Origin: Gonapodya prolifera JEL478
Taxonomy: Eukaryota > Monoblepharomycota > Monoblepharidomycetes > Monoblepharidales > Gonapodyaceae
DNA length: 64,000 bases
Reading direction: 5' to 3'
Assembly: GCA_001574975.1 (NCBI GenBank)
Contig: KQ965878.1
Span: 21,497 to 85,496 of the forward strand
The notes beneath the pieces were generated by a model that made no database searches, had not been told where the DNA came from, and worked only from the letters and a program-made list of their open reading frames with translations. Of the stretch, positions 35,346-46,890 are shown in pieces. The translations under genes and the position numbers were made by a program. Numbering within the stretch: position 1 is the first letter of the stretch; each line of letters begins with the position of its first letter.

Positions 35346-36557
35346 GGATCCGAGGGATATCACGGCGGGTGTGGTCACCAAAAGAAGAACGAGTCGAACG
35401 TATCGATGGTGAATAGAAGTCACAAACACGCCTTAACACGCAGCCTGTGTCACAAGTAACACCTCTTCCCTCCTTCAGTGTCGACCTTGTCGACTGCGGC
35501 ATCCGAGCTCAGGTGTACTATTAGGTCTGTGGGTGCATTGCTGCACCCGCGGATTGAGACCGGAAAAGCGGCTGCTCAGATAGCAACTCTTTCATTCATT
35601 AAGCGTTGAACCCGCCAAGTGTGCCATCGAAGCAAGAGTTTGGGGCAGAATCTTACGTTGTACGCATGAGGACGAATGGGGATTTGAGGCGGCGAGGAAA
35701 CCACGTCCAGATCCAGCTCGCCATGCACACTGATAAATACTTCCTTCTAGAAGCTGGCGTCACCCCGTGCGGCAGCGGAGTGAGATACGACGCGTTCGCC
35801 GACAGTTCTCCGTTCGCATCCAACTTTGCTTGGGCGGTGCTGGACCCATCAACCTAACAATTCTCCTCGCAGATTTGGATATTCGCAGTCTCAGAGTGAT
35901 TCTCCTGTTGCATCTCCCCTGGATTGGCGTATTGTCCGTTCGAAGTTGAACTATAAACTATTGACCGTGGTGCCTTCGTTACGAGAAGAGAACGAGAGCT
36001 TCCACTCTCGCGGTCATGCCCGTGATTTCAGTCTCACGTACAGTATATTGTCTACAGTAAGCCTCCACAGTCCGAGAGCGATAAGGGCCGGGATGGATGC
36101 GCTTGGGGCAGTGCCGCACAAAGAGTCGAATAGGGGATGGGAGCATTCACACTCCATGTCACGAGCTACACTTGGGTCTGACTTACAGGATCATTTGTCG
36201 TCCAGTCGCGAGCGGTCGATCGAGCTAGTCTTGATTGCACTCGAATGGGGACACCGGACAGATAGTGATCTTGAATCGAACAGGTGATGAACGAATGAAC
36301 TTCATTGGCGCAGTTCGCGAACCGACGTGGCGGGAACTCTCAAAGAGATGGTCGAATGGAATTGTTTTTTGGTGCAGGTTTTGAAAACTCACGAAGGGAA
36401 AGACCTATCCATCCATCCCCCCGTGAGTGTTCCCGATACAGCTGTTACGCTCGTGCCGCCTTTCTCACTCTAAACTCTACGTGTACGCTTTTTCGGCTCG
36501 GTTCACGGTGTGATTGGTTTCCAAATCTGTTCGACCAGCACAGCACAGCAACTGACG
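35346..36557. other. No supported gene
   Basis: Open frames at 35606-35857 and 35826-36287 (+) lack recognisable domains. The right edge is the RPS26 5' region with CT-rich stretches near 36440-36480. Confidence 0.35.
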
Positions 36558-37580
36558 ATGGTGAGCACACGAGAGCAGAAATCTGTTCGACACGAAGGCT
36601 CAATGAAGGATAATCTGTGGAACGGAGTAGTTAGCGGAATTTTTGGTGGAAACTTGCTGATGGAGGAGTGGTGCTGGACACAATTCACTGGGAGGACTGG
36701 ACAAGCCCCGGAGGCCTGGCTGGCTGACGATGTTTTTGCACAATGAGTTCCGGATTTTTCTGCCGTGGCGCGTTTACCTTCTCCTTGCCCGCGTCGTCTC
36801 ACAAACCTCCCGGATGTCCCCGTCTCGTAGACCAAGAAGAGAAGAAACAATGGCCGCTCCAAGCACGGCCGTGGTGCCACCCCCATCGTCCGCTGCTCCA
36901 ACTGCGCCCGTTGTGTCCCCAAGGACAAGGCCATCAAGCGCTTCCTTGTCCGCAACATGGTTGAGCAGGCTGCCGTGAGGGATTTGCAGGAGGCTTCCGT
37001 CTACAATGGTGGGTTTTCATCTCTGGGTCGAGCAACGGAGGCCAGAGGCCGGAGTTGCGAGACGCGAAACGAGGTCTCGAGTGTCAAACACGGAAGACAG
37101 AGCACCAAGACTGTCGTCGGGGGGTTGGGGGTTCGGGTTGGAGGTTGGGGAGACTCTTTATGGATGGCTCAGAGTAATCGAGGACAGCAAGAGGACAAAG
37201 ACGAAACTTTCTCTTTGTGGTTGTATTTCTAACGTCTCATTTCGCTGCCTTCAGAGTACGCCCTGCCCAAACTGTACATCAAGACCCTGTATTGCATCTC
37301 GTGCGGCATCCACTCCAAGCAGGTCCGCGTACGATCCAACGAGGGTGCGTTGTAGTTCCCGTTGTGCGTCTGTACCTTCCTCTGACCATCTCCCCCATCG
37401 CCGCATGTCGCCGGACTCCCAACTCCCTCTCCCTCCCCACGCACCCCACCAGGCCGTCGCGACCGCACTCCTCCCGTCCGCCCCCGGTTCAACAAGGACG
37501 GAAAGCGGATCAACCCCGTTGGCGCCGGAGGTGCCCCCGTTGCCGGTACCGGCGCTGCTGCGGCTCCCGCGAGGGCGTGA
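36558..37580 (+). CDS. RPS26: 40S ribosomal protein eS26
   Basis: A structural protein of the small ribosomal subunit at the mRNA exit channel. Four exons, 36558-36560, 36831-37008, 37255-37344 and 37453-37580, give 132 residues. The first coding exon is the ATG alone, immediately followed by GTGAGC; the second begins [15 protein letters not shown]. The zinc-binding and core motifs [34 protein letters not shown] and [19 protein letters not shown] are intact. The C-terminus [19 protein letters not shown] is extended by a Gly/Ala-rich tail beyond the usual end. The early intron is typical of fungal ribosomal protein genes and may support expression. Confidence 0.95.
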
Positions 37581-37772
37581 GTCGGAGTCGAGGGTGGTGT
37601 CGTTGTGTAGAATGATGGCGTGTATCGGGGATTCAATGCACATATTGTTCGCGAATTCGCTTGTTGTTTTGATGCATGCAATGTCGTATAGGCGTACTTC
37701 TCCCTACTGCCACAACTCAAAGATAAGGAAACGAGAGACAATTCTTACAAAATATAAACACAAGTACTGGCA

Positions 37773-39490
37773 TTACATCACGAGGTCGTCAAGTTGTACC
37801 CTTCCGGTGAGGTCAAGCCCAGGTCGCCAGTAAAAACCAAACACCAATCTTACTTCGCAGCCCAAGGTGGTCAACCTCCTCGCAACAATTGCTTCAGCAT
37901 TCAAAGGAAGTTCGGGCTCTGCAAGGAATGTCTGCTTCCCATCATCGTTTTCGTCATCAGTTGGGAGGTCGTTCCCATCGGGCATTTCTTCTTCTATTAA
38001 TGGTTTCCCAGACTTCGAGACCACTGTCCGACCACCATCTGAGCGTTTCACTCGTCTCAATCTGCGGTAAAGTGTGTAGATGCCTTTGATGACAATCTTG
38101 CAATCTCTTGGAACCACCTTCCGCAGACTATGTACGATGTCCGCTGCCATTCCCTCCACTGTCGACAAAAACAATGCCGTTGATCTGAGGTGACTCCGTT
38201 TCACGGTCAGACGTAGTTGTACATGCATACTAGCCAAGTGCGGTAGCACTTGCGCCATCCATCGGAGGAATTGCGCAGTATCCCAGGTTTCTACGTATCC
38301 GGCAGAATGCAGTATTGTCCAAATGCAACGTCCTGATATGGGGGTACACCATGTCCAGTGATGAAGTGAATCGGAAGGCGCTCACAGGGTCTAAGTTACT
38401 TTTCTGCAGTCCGAATGACAAATCCACCCCCAAGTCGTGAACACCAAGTTCCCTCACATTTAGGGAAGAGATGGAGTGACAAAAAGAGTGCGTTCGGCCA
38501 TTGAGATTGATGGATATACTCCTGGACGTCAAAATGCTCCACGTAGAGCAATGTTACACCAGTAAATAATTGAATTGATGTGGGAAGTCCGATGATCAAC
38601 AACCTTACAACTTGCATATGCGGTGTGCACAGTCCACGAAGCTGGGTTGTGTATGGAAACGTCAGGAATACTTCCATCAAGCCAAACAAGTAATTGTTTG
38701 GTGGAAGCAGTGTCATCCAATTCCCACGCAGCCCGTGTGGAAAGAAGACACTCCTGATGTGTTTCCAATAGCAACGACTGTGCTTCCTGAAAATGCGCGA
38801 AAGCAAACTGGGCAGCAAGTTTAACTCTCGTCACGGTCGGTGTTTTATTCGCACACTCCCCGAGGTTGGCGAGACCTCGTCTGAGTTCTTCAAGATTCCG
38901 GACGACATCCGGCACGTCATCCGTAACTGGCCCTGACCAGGAAAGCGCTGGAGACTCTTTGTAGAGCTCGACTTGATCGATGTATAGGTTCATGTTCTAG
39001 ATATGAGGTTGCTGATTTTCATGCCTGAGTCGAATAGCGCCTACGATGACCTTCGCAATCTTCTTATCCTGCGCCGCTTCTCCGAATCTTATCTGTACTT
39101 TCAGCGTGCACGATGTCCACGCCATTTGAGGGGGAGCGTTTCCGCTTCTGTGCGTCACCGTTTCAAATCGCCGCTAACGGATGATTTTCGTTGCTCCAGT
39201 TGCTCGCCATCCCACGAGACAACGATCTTACAACGTGCCAAGCGTTTTCCGTCTGGACAACCTGGGATTGCCGAGAGCGATGTGCGGCGAATGTGGTGTG
39301 AGTGGCGGGAACAGCTGTGGTAGAAACTTTTGGGGTCGAGGAGGCGAGCTATTCGGTGGAACGGCTCAAACGGGAGAGATTCCATGTAGCATTTCTGTGG
39401 AGTCCGAGGGGGACGGTCGGCTGATGGAAGGTTCGGCGATTTTGGCGCCTCAGCCGTGTCGATGGCAGAATCAGCGCCAGGATTCGACAT
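37773..39490 (-). pseudogene. Frame-broken F-box-like gene
   Basis: On the minus strand, 39490 onward includes ESLPFEPFHRIARLLDPKSF, which resembles an F-box start. About 550 codons of protein-like sequence follow, but in four successive frames. There is a stop after DLKR near 39155 and a TAG in front of NMNLYIDQVELYKESP near 39000. Frames then change near 38530 (VTLLYVEHFDVQEYIHQ) and 38240 (TLHLDNTAFCRIRR, then MAQVLPHLASMHVQ). The TLHLDN-type segments suggest divergent leucine-rich repeats. Splice sites do not explain the shifts, so I call a pseudogene. A poorly assembled real gene is possible. Confidence 0.45.
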
Positions 39491-39804
39491 GGGTCGAGCG
39501 GGAGACGCCAGAGGTGGAGGAGAGGAGACAGCTTTTCTCCGTGTTGAACGTGGCGACGAGCGTCTATGACGTTATGACCTTGGAGACTGTTCTTACTTTC
39601 TTATTATACTACACTTTGGAACATAATTCGGCATGACGCCAATTTGAGATGCCCCCTTGTCAATATACCCTCTGGTAGCACGATATTACCGATGGGTGTT
39701 TTTGGGATGATCGTTTCCATGATAAGAAGCCACATTAAAACTGGACTACGAGAAGGTATACGTTAGGCCGAATAATACAAATGAGAGACAAAGGGCGGAG
39801 AAGG

Positions 39805-40841
39805 TCAACGCGTTTTATATGAGCGTGCACTCGCGCCCGCCTTTGGAGTAGCAGTAACCCATGGGGAACTCGTCACTGATGGCGAACTTGACGTAGTCGA
39901 CGTGAGCACCGGAGATGCCGTAGAAGACCTATCTGCTGTCGAACTTGGTGCAGCAAGGCTCGAAGTCGAAGCGGGCAAGTCGGTACCGGCGGCTGTACAG
40001 CTCGCCTTCACAAAGGGGCAAGTAGTCCCCGTCGAGTTTTCTCCCAGACATTGGCCAACTGGAAGCGTCTGGCAGGAGGTGCAGGTCGTATCCTTTTGAA
40101 AGCTCGACCGTTACGAAAAACCATCAAAGCTCCACACGTGACAGTCTCACCGTGCATCGCGACATGGTGTCGCAAGTAGCCCGCCAGTATGAAGTCGGAC
40201 CACCGACGCGGAACTGGGTAGATTACTGTCGTCCCGCTTTGAGCTTCCTGAATTGCTTTGCACGTTCCGTCGGCGACATATCCCCGACTGTAGAGTGCAG
40301 GTTGGTCAGCGCTGCAGTTGCTTATCGTGAACACGTCGGCTTGAAGGACTTGGACTGAACATCGAAAGAAAGGACCAACGGTCCACGACATTAGCCAGTC
40401 ACAAGTGCATTCACCCTTTCGCGCAATCCAGCTCACAGTCCCCAGCACCCGAAGTCAACTTCCGAAGATAATTTGACCGTGCGCTCGTTACCGACGGAAA
40501 GCATCCCGACTTGACGCTCAGCGGAACCGCTTTACCCGTCGCGTCCTGCACAGGGAAGCATGTCGACTGTGTGGGACTCGCCACGACGGGGCCGGGCACC
40601 GTCGTGCAGCTCTGAATGAAGGGTCCATCCTAGAGAGCCCATGCTTAGGGGAGACCTGGTATGAGTCAGCGAAGGAGATTGGTGAGCGTTTGTTGACGGG
40701 GCGCAGTGATGCCCATTTGGTTGCAGTGTGAGACGATCCGGAGCAGTCGAACGATCCCCATTGAACGATTACGCCGACCTGAGCTTGCGTGGGCAGCGCA
40801 ATAAGAATCGCGGAGAGTAAGAGAGCTGTTGATGGAATCAT
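39805..40841 (-). CDS. Secreted Cys-rich protein with Ser/Thr-rich tail
   Basis: Four exons, 40841-40656, 40611-40415, 40320-40227 and 40092-39805, join in phase to 254 residues. A signal peptide is clear (STALLLSAILIALPTQAQ). The mature part has scattered cysteines (FDCSG, STCFPVQ, SGCFPS, DCELDC, DGTCKAI), then a compact TTCTSCQTLPVGQCLG and TTCPFVKASC block. About 70 residues made mostly of Ser, Thr, Ala and Pro end at TAA. The tail looks like an O-glycosylated stalk, but without a final hydrophobic GPI signal. Exon 3 was ended at an internal GTAATC because only that choice keeps the Cys-rich frame. No family is recognised; a secreted or wall-associated role is inferred. Confidence 0.65.
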
Positions 40842-41165
40842 CGACGTGATGGGAAATTTGACCGATATCGATGCTGCCTGAAGAACCCTGACGTGCGTTT
40901 ACTTGTGTGAAAATGACGGTGACATAATTTGAGCATTACAGTTAACGTTGAGTGAGGAAAGCATTGTTGCTGTAGATGTGGTTGGTTTACTTGATCTAAA
41001 TAGGTTGAGACAATATGCACTCGCGGAGTAGGATGTTCAAGCGGCGCGGGGTGATACTTCGGGTTCCGGCAGACACTTGTTTCTAGGGAGTCAGAGTACG
41101 CTATTTACAATAATGGAACATTGCCGATAACAAAAAGACGGGTTAGGGTTGCCTGTGACGTTGCT

Positions 41166-42994
41166 TCATTCATCATTGTCAGATTCTCCCCGTTCACTCT
41201 CTTCAAATCCAAGTCCAAAAGGTGAAAGAAAGTGAGTATTAATTCACGCCTCGGATCAGCTACACCGTCAGCACCCTCCCCAAAGACACGTACCGTCCTC
41301 ATCAATCTCCACCGCAAACGCCAGAATCGCCGCAACGCCGCCCAACTGCCCCAGCTGCTCGCCAGACCCGTGCGCGGTTGAGAGGATCAGACAGTCCCCG
41401 CCCCGGCTTTTGACACCTTCGACGAGTTCGACGTAGGAGCGGCGGGTCGGGATGTCGGCCGAGCTGGTGGGGGTGGGTGCGTAGGGTCGGGGGTTAGGGG
41501 ACCGCTCTTTGGTGAAGAGCACGTAGAAGTGCGGGATACGGCGAGACGACTCACCGAAACAACGCGTCCGTGACCATAAGCACCTCCACCTGTCCCCCGG
41601 CGTCCATCGCCCTCTTCACGTGCCCGAACCCATACCACGCCCTTCCCGGATCTTCATCCAGCATCTTCCAGAACCGTCGCACTTCCTTGGTCTCGCGGGA
41701 ATACCGCGTGTCCTGGACCCGCGCGGCGACCGAGGGGTCCAGAAGAGCTTCGGAGAGGGACGCGAGGTGCGCGGATGAGCAGTGGGCGAGAACGATTTTG
41801 GATTTGTTGTGCAGGAGGGGGGTGAGGTTGAGCCGGAGGGATGTGGTTTGGATGTAGGTGGAGAGTTGGTCCTAAACGTGGTCGGTCGGGCACGAGGCAC
41901 GAGGTACGAGGGGATCAAATCATTACATTGACAGTCGTCACTACGACGAGAACGTCACGCGCGTCAACGTCAGTAGTCACTCACTTTTACGAACCCCGGA
42001 CTGGCCAGAACGAGCACCTTGACCACCTCGAAATCCACATACTTGAGAATCGCCTGCACGACCTGCTCGAAAAACTTATCCGTCGCCTTCTCCCTCGCGC
42101 TCTGCATGCCCTTCCGTTTCCTCGGCACCCCGACCTCGATCCTCGCTCTTACAATCGTCATGCTCTCTGTCACGAGGCACACCTGCGCCAACCCTTCCTG
42201 CAACACGACGGCGGCGATGTCGGCGCGCTTGGAAGGGTCGCAAGAGTCAGACACGAGTTGCAGCGCGATCGAATCCCAGAAGGGTTTGGTGAGCGTGAAG
42301 TTGCGGTTCAGTTCCAGGTCCAGGGTGTGGTATTGGCCCATCTGGAGGAGAAATCGCCGCACCGGTCAGATGATATCATATGCTGCGGTTTTGGCGGGAA
42401 CGTGGCTCCGCCCTGCCTTCTTGTCTCGTGTGGTGAGAGAATGACCCTCGGCGAGTGCACTTCCAGCTCCGCCAACCCCTTCAACGCGTCTCAATCCACC
42501 ACCCCACCCGGTACCTCCGCGCTGTGTCATTTGCGCTTCCCGCCGGTTCACTCGCCTCCGGCGGACTCCTCGGTCAGCGCTAACGCGCTTAGACCTCGGC
42601 CTCGTTCGTAACGTCTCGCCCCCTCACCTTGACAAACTTATTCTCCTCCACATTCCTCCCCTTAACGCTCAACACCCCGCCCTGTGTATCAAAATCCACG
42701 TTCTCGACCTGAATCGTCAGCTGCATCCTGACACTCGTCTTGTCTGTCGTACCCGTCGAGGACTCGGAGACCACCTTGCGGATCGCGGTCGCGCGCAGGA
42801 TGTCAGAGTGTTGGATGAGATTGTAGGTGTGCCACATGTCCTGGAGTGGAGGAGTGGGGAGGTGGGAAGGGACGGGTGGTGGGGGTGGTGGAATGCAGCA
42901 TGGAAGGAGGAGGGGGACGCACCTCGGTTTCTTCGGGGCAGAGCGTGATGCTCCCCGAGGAGTCTTTTTCCAGATATTTACGGATGAGCTTCAT
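41166..42994 (-). CDS. PELO: Pelota / DOM34 ribosome-rescue factor
   Basis: An eRF1-like factor that, with HBS1, releases stalled ribosomes in no-go and non-stop decay. Six exons, 42994-42923, 42840-42628, 42341-41985, 41871-41555, 41463-41294 and 41200-41166, give 387 residues. Landmarks are MKLIRKYLEKDSSGSITL and EDMWHTYNLI at the N-terminal Sm-like domain, then VLQEGLAQVCLVTESMT, RKRKGMQSAREKA and FFEQVVQAILKYVDFE in the central domain. RYSRETKEVRRFWKML, YGFGHVKRAMDAGG and ILSTAHGSGEQLGQLGGVA follow near the end. The acidic C-terminus (ESERGESDNDE) is complete. There is no GGQ motif, as expected for Pelota. Intron 2 holds the GC-rich hairpin repeat in sense. Confidence 0.95.
42535..42612 (-). 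repeat. Intronic GC-rich hairpin repeat, PELO intron 2
   Basis: On the minus (transcript) strand it reads ccgaggtctaag and the perfect hairpin agcgc-gtta-gcgct, then gaccgaggagtccgccggag and gcgagtgaacc. It belongs to the same family as the copies in TSR1 and the 20-kb gene and is again sense to the host. Confidence 0.75.
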
Positions 42995-43111
42995 CGTCAG
43001 GCTGTGAAAATGTCTCTCGTCAGTGATTTGTTACTTTGGTCACCTTCGTTGGCGAGGGAGTCCTGCAACGTGGGCCATCCCTTGCACTCAACACCGCACA
43101 CTCTCCCCACA
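42995..43111. promoter_or_regulatory. Short bidirectional promoter region
   Basis: Only 117 bp separate the divergent start codons of PELO (minus) and the GPI-anchor-type protein (plus), so both promoters must overlap here. No TATA-like or other element is convincing. Confidence 0.4.
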
Positions 43112-44120
43112 ATGTCTCACTCATCTCTTCTCGTCGCTGTCGCTGCTGTCCTCGCTCTCTCGCTGGTCGTGTCTCCCTCGCAGGTGCGTGCTGCCTTGGA
43201 ATGCGACCAGGGTCCATTCGGGTGGTAATCCTCCCACATCTTCCCTCTCGCCCCACCCAACCCACGCATCGATCCGTCTCCAGGCCGCATGCTCGTTCAA
43301 CACAGACTGTCCCGCGAACCAGACATGTTTCGTCTGCGCGGCAGGACACGCTTCGTGAGCTCTTTCCGTTTCCGGATTGGAAACTGACGAATCGCACTTG
43401 GGGACCCGCAGGGCCAACGCTTTTGGAGCGTTTTATGACGGAGCGTGTTTGGGAGCGACGGCGTGAGTGATTTGTCTCGGGTGCCAAGGGTTTTCGGTGG
43501 ACAAGGTGTTGAGTTCTTCTTTTCGTTCCCATTTTCAGCACAAGGGCTTACACCGTCCCGACAATGTGAGCCGAGTCCATCAGATGCTGCCGTTTTCGCT
43601 TTCTCTGACTCTACCATTCTGCCATCGTGAATCGATCCTACTTTGTCCCACTCCATCCAACTCCCCATCCAACTCCAGCACCGGCACCTCCCCGCAACCC
43701 ACCTGCTCCATCTCAACCGACTGCGCCAACAACGTCACATGCTACGCGTGCGGGTTCGGTAACTACTGCGGTGCCACCTGGCAGATTGCCTGTAATTACC
43801 AGGGAAGCGAGACGATTACGGCCACGCCTGTCGCCGGCGCTACGGGTTCTCCGGCGGGGAACGCTCCAGTGACGGCGACGGCGACGTCAGCTGGGGCGGC
43901 GGCTACGTCGGGAGGGTCTGCAGCTGCGACTGCGTCTGCCACTTCGACCCCTGCTTCTGGTACCACTACTGCCCCCGCGACGGGCACGGCATCCGTTACA
44001 GCAGCAGCAGTCGCGACTGCCACGACCACGAAATTAGGTGGCGCTGGAGCTCGTCTTGCAGGACCGTGGGCCGTGCCGATTTTGCTGGTTGTTGCTGGGT
44101 TCTTTATGTCCGATGTATGA
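43112..44120 (+). CDS. Secreted GPI-anchor-type protein with two Cys-rich repeats
   Basis: Four exons, 43112-43183, 43284-43354, 43412-43462 and 43679-44120, give 211 residues in phase. Exon 1 is almost exactly the signal peptide (SSLLVAVAAVLALSLVV). Two related Cys modules follow: CSFNTDCPANQTCFVCAAGH, and later CSISTDCANNVTCYACGFGN with an extended YCGATWQIACNYQG. The C-terminal half is Ala/Thr/Ser-rich and ends in a hydrophobic stretch WAVPILLVVAGFFM, fitting a GPI-attachment signal. The layout suggests a cell-wall or surface protein, possibly ligand- or carbohydrate-binding, but no named family is recognised. Confidence 0.72.
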
Positions 44121-45902
44121 GTGCAGAAGACGGATTTTTTATTTGCAGAAGGCAATTGGTATAGTAGCTATGTATGGGTGAAAAAAAGTATATTCTCGTT
44201 TGAGAGCTCCCAAGCCTGGTCGAACATGAAAGAAAAGTCCCATTTGAAGAGCACTTCGTGGCATGTGATGACAAGACACTCTTTAAGAGGGCAAAATGGA
44301 ACGTTTGAACGTACAGGTCGCAGGACATCTCTGCAGTGGATACAGTGGATAGTGGTGATGTTTTTTTCAACGCAGAGCAACAAATCAAGTTCGATCGGCA
44401 ATAACCAATGATGGACATCTGTAATGTGGAAGCCAACCCCACAAACGACACAACAGCAGAAGAAAGCAAGGATGAGTTTTAATTGTGGCACGTAGTTCTA
44501 CTGACTCATTGCAGTCGGGCTTGGCGCCGGAGACTCGGTCCAGCGCGCGAGGTCTTTTTTCACCCACGCAATCGTTTCACACACATGTGTAGATACGAAG
44601 ATGTGGTACAAAATAGGTTTCGCTTCCTTCCGACTGAAGCACCGGTTTTCAAAGTCTATGTGGATTCGATTAATACCCTGATTGGTCACGAATATGTCAA
44701 CATACACTTGAGTTCACTTCATCATGATATGACGTTATGAAACAAAAGGCTAAATCTGGAAGGCTCGCGTTCCCTAGACACTCAGATTACATCGGCAATT
44801 TTTTTTTTCCAACTGCCAACCGGAACGTTTATGAACATTGGCCTGCGACTGGGATATTCCATTCAATCCCCAGCTTGGCAGACAAAAACGACGAAGAAGC
44901 ATAGTACACAGCGCCAGAGTGCCTGAATTGGTCTGAGTGGGATAATAACTTTGCGCGCAAGGTCAAGTTCACGTAAGCATAGCACAAACCAGATGAACGG
45001 CGATCCCTGTTCAGTTATGACTCAACTGGGGCAAATGAAAATAGGGATAGCAGGAGCATATTTTCAGCTCAAGTTCTTGGTTGGCATTGAGAAATCCGAG
45101 TCAAGGAGGTACAATATCAAAGATGATGACCGAGTGGGATTTTCAGCAAGTGACGCAATGAGAGGAATGCCATTTCGACTACCATTCTGCACTCACAACG
45201 TGCATATTGATCAGGATTTTCAAACAAAATGATCGACGACACCGGGCGAAATAGTGTTCGATTCCACCCGAAAAACAGACGATCTTCTTCTGTAAAGGAA
45301 CGAGACCACCCGCTTCAAATCCACCCGAGAAGCAAAAAGGGCGAGCGTTTGAATAAAAGTGAACACGAACTTAGAATCTAGTCATTATCCGACCAAACGC
45401 AACTGATCTTCTTATTCTAAGCGACACAAACAGCATCGATCAGTCCAGAAGAAAAGTTTTCCATTGGTTTTCAGATTCAGAATGCAAAGTATCGGGACAA
45501 CGTGCGCCACCCTGGCCAAAATATAATTGAAGGAGAGAATCCGCGTTCGACAACTGGACGAGCATGCCATGCCAATCGCCCGCCAACTACATCGGGCCTT
45601 TCTGATCACCCGAATGCGTATAACAGATAAGTACGCAGTGTGTGGAAATGGGCGGCCTTTGTCGAAGCGAGAGTTTAGTTATGTCAGGCGACCGCAGTTA
45701 CTTTGCCTTCGCTTTGCTGGTCAGTGGAGTTTTGTATCGGGGTGAGGGCGTGGGCTTGCGGGACGCTGCTGGAGGTCGAAGAAGACGTCACTGTCGCTTG
45801 GACGGGATTCGGAAATCGTTCGCGTCCCGCAACGCAACGTGGCAATTCCTAACCCATCACAACCTCAACGAGCGATTGCCCATACCCAGTCACCAAAACG
45901 CA
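44121..45902. other. Long stretch without supported gene
   Basis: AT-rich with short open frames on both strands. A minus-strand frame at 44168-44491 begins with a signal-like hydrophobic start (LKLILAFFCCCVVCGVG) but has no further support. The right edge (about 45640-45902) is an open plus-strand leader running into ANKRD39. Confidence 0.35.
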
Positions 45903-46613
45903 ATGAAACCACACTGCGACCGACCGCTGGACCACACCTCTAACTCCTGCACGTGCGCATCGACCCAGACTCCGTTCACCCAGTCGCTGGAAGAACTCGG
46001 GTTCGACCGGTCCATCCACGCGGCTGCGAACAGCGGAGACGTCAAGACTGTCAGAAGATTGCTTGAGAAGGGAAATGTGATGGCGAGGGATTCGGCGGGG
46101 TACACTGGTCCGTCTTCGATTTGGTTCTTCTGGAAGAGAGGTGGATGGACGTGGATACTTACCCCGTGATGGGAATGCTCTTGCTTTGACGTAGCGTTGC
46201 ACTATGCTGCGAGGACGGGCAACGTGGAAATATGCCGAATGCTGCTGGACAGTGGTGCGGACGTCAACGCCACGACAACCGAACTTCAAGCCACTGTGGG
46301 TCTTCCACTTGCCGTGCTGCAGTGACTCGCGAATTGAAAGAATTCCCTCCTTCTGAATTTGTCACTGACATGCTTTCTGGACGCTTTCTACTTCTCTCTC
46401 CGCCCTGAATCGTGCCGTTCTTAGCCCCTCCACCGCGCAGCAACCATGGGCCACCTCACCATCGTCCAACTCCTCCTCACAAGCGGCGCCGACGCGAGCC
46501 TACAGGACGCGGACGGAAAGGACGCCCTGCAGCGTGCGCGAGACGTTGGGAAGGATGCGGTTGTAACGGAGTTGGAATCGTACTCGAAGGCGGCTGGGAC
46601 GGGAAGAGCCTGA
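45903..46613 (+). CDS. ANKRD39-like ankyrin repeat protein (intact copy)
   Basis: Three exons, 45903-46107, 46195-46295 and 46425-46613, give 164 residues. Resemblance to ANKRD39 begins with a His/Cys-containing N-terminus (PHCDRPLD, NSCTCAS), then QTPFTQSLEELGFDRSIHAA and the ankyrin repeats. These include VKTVRRLLEKGNVMARDSAG then YTALHYAARTGNVEICRMLL, SGADVNATTT, and TPLHRAATMGHLTIVQLLL then SGADASLQDADGKDAL. Human ANKRD39 shares this order (LEEMDF..., DSAGYTALHYA). The function of ANKRD39 is poorly known. Several decayed copies accompany MFS copies in this window; this is the only one that reads through. The start is fixed by the 5' fragment at 50.4 kb, which begins at the same ATG. Confidence 0.82.
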
Positions 46614-46890
46614 TGGCGACTGGAGGACATTATGTTCATGACGTGACCCCTACGCTCATACTATCCCGGAAGACTGTTTGTTGGTCGAAAATTTGATCGA
46701 TTGAAGCTTTGACCGTCACCCAGCGGCCGTATCTTGTTTCCAGTTTGCCATGCCATTTCGCAACCTGAAGCACACCAACGTTCAGGTCGGCTATTGCAAT
46801 TAGGAGAGACTGCGAGTGGTGTACTTTGAATCTATTATGTAATCAAAATGTATAAAACAACAATTTATGAGTACAGCTTCGACCAATCAA

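Noticed and set aside
44168-44491. Minus-strand frame with a signal-like start
   Set aside because: One hydrophobic stretch in AT-rich DNA is weak evidence; no homologous features, no splice support.
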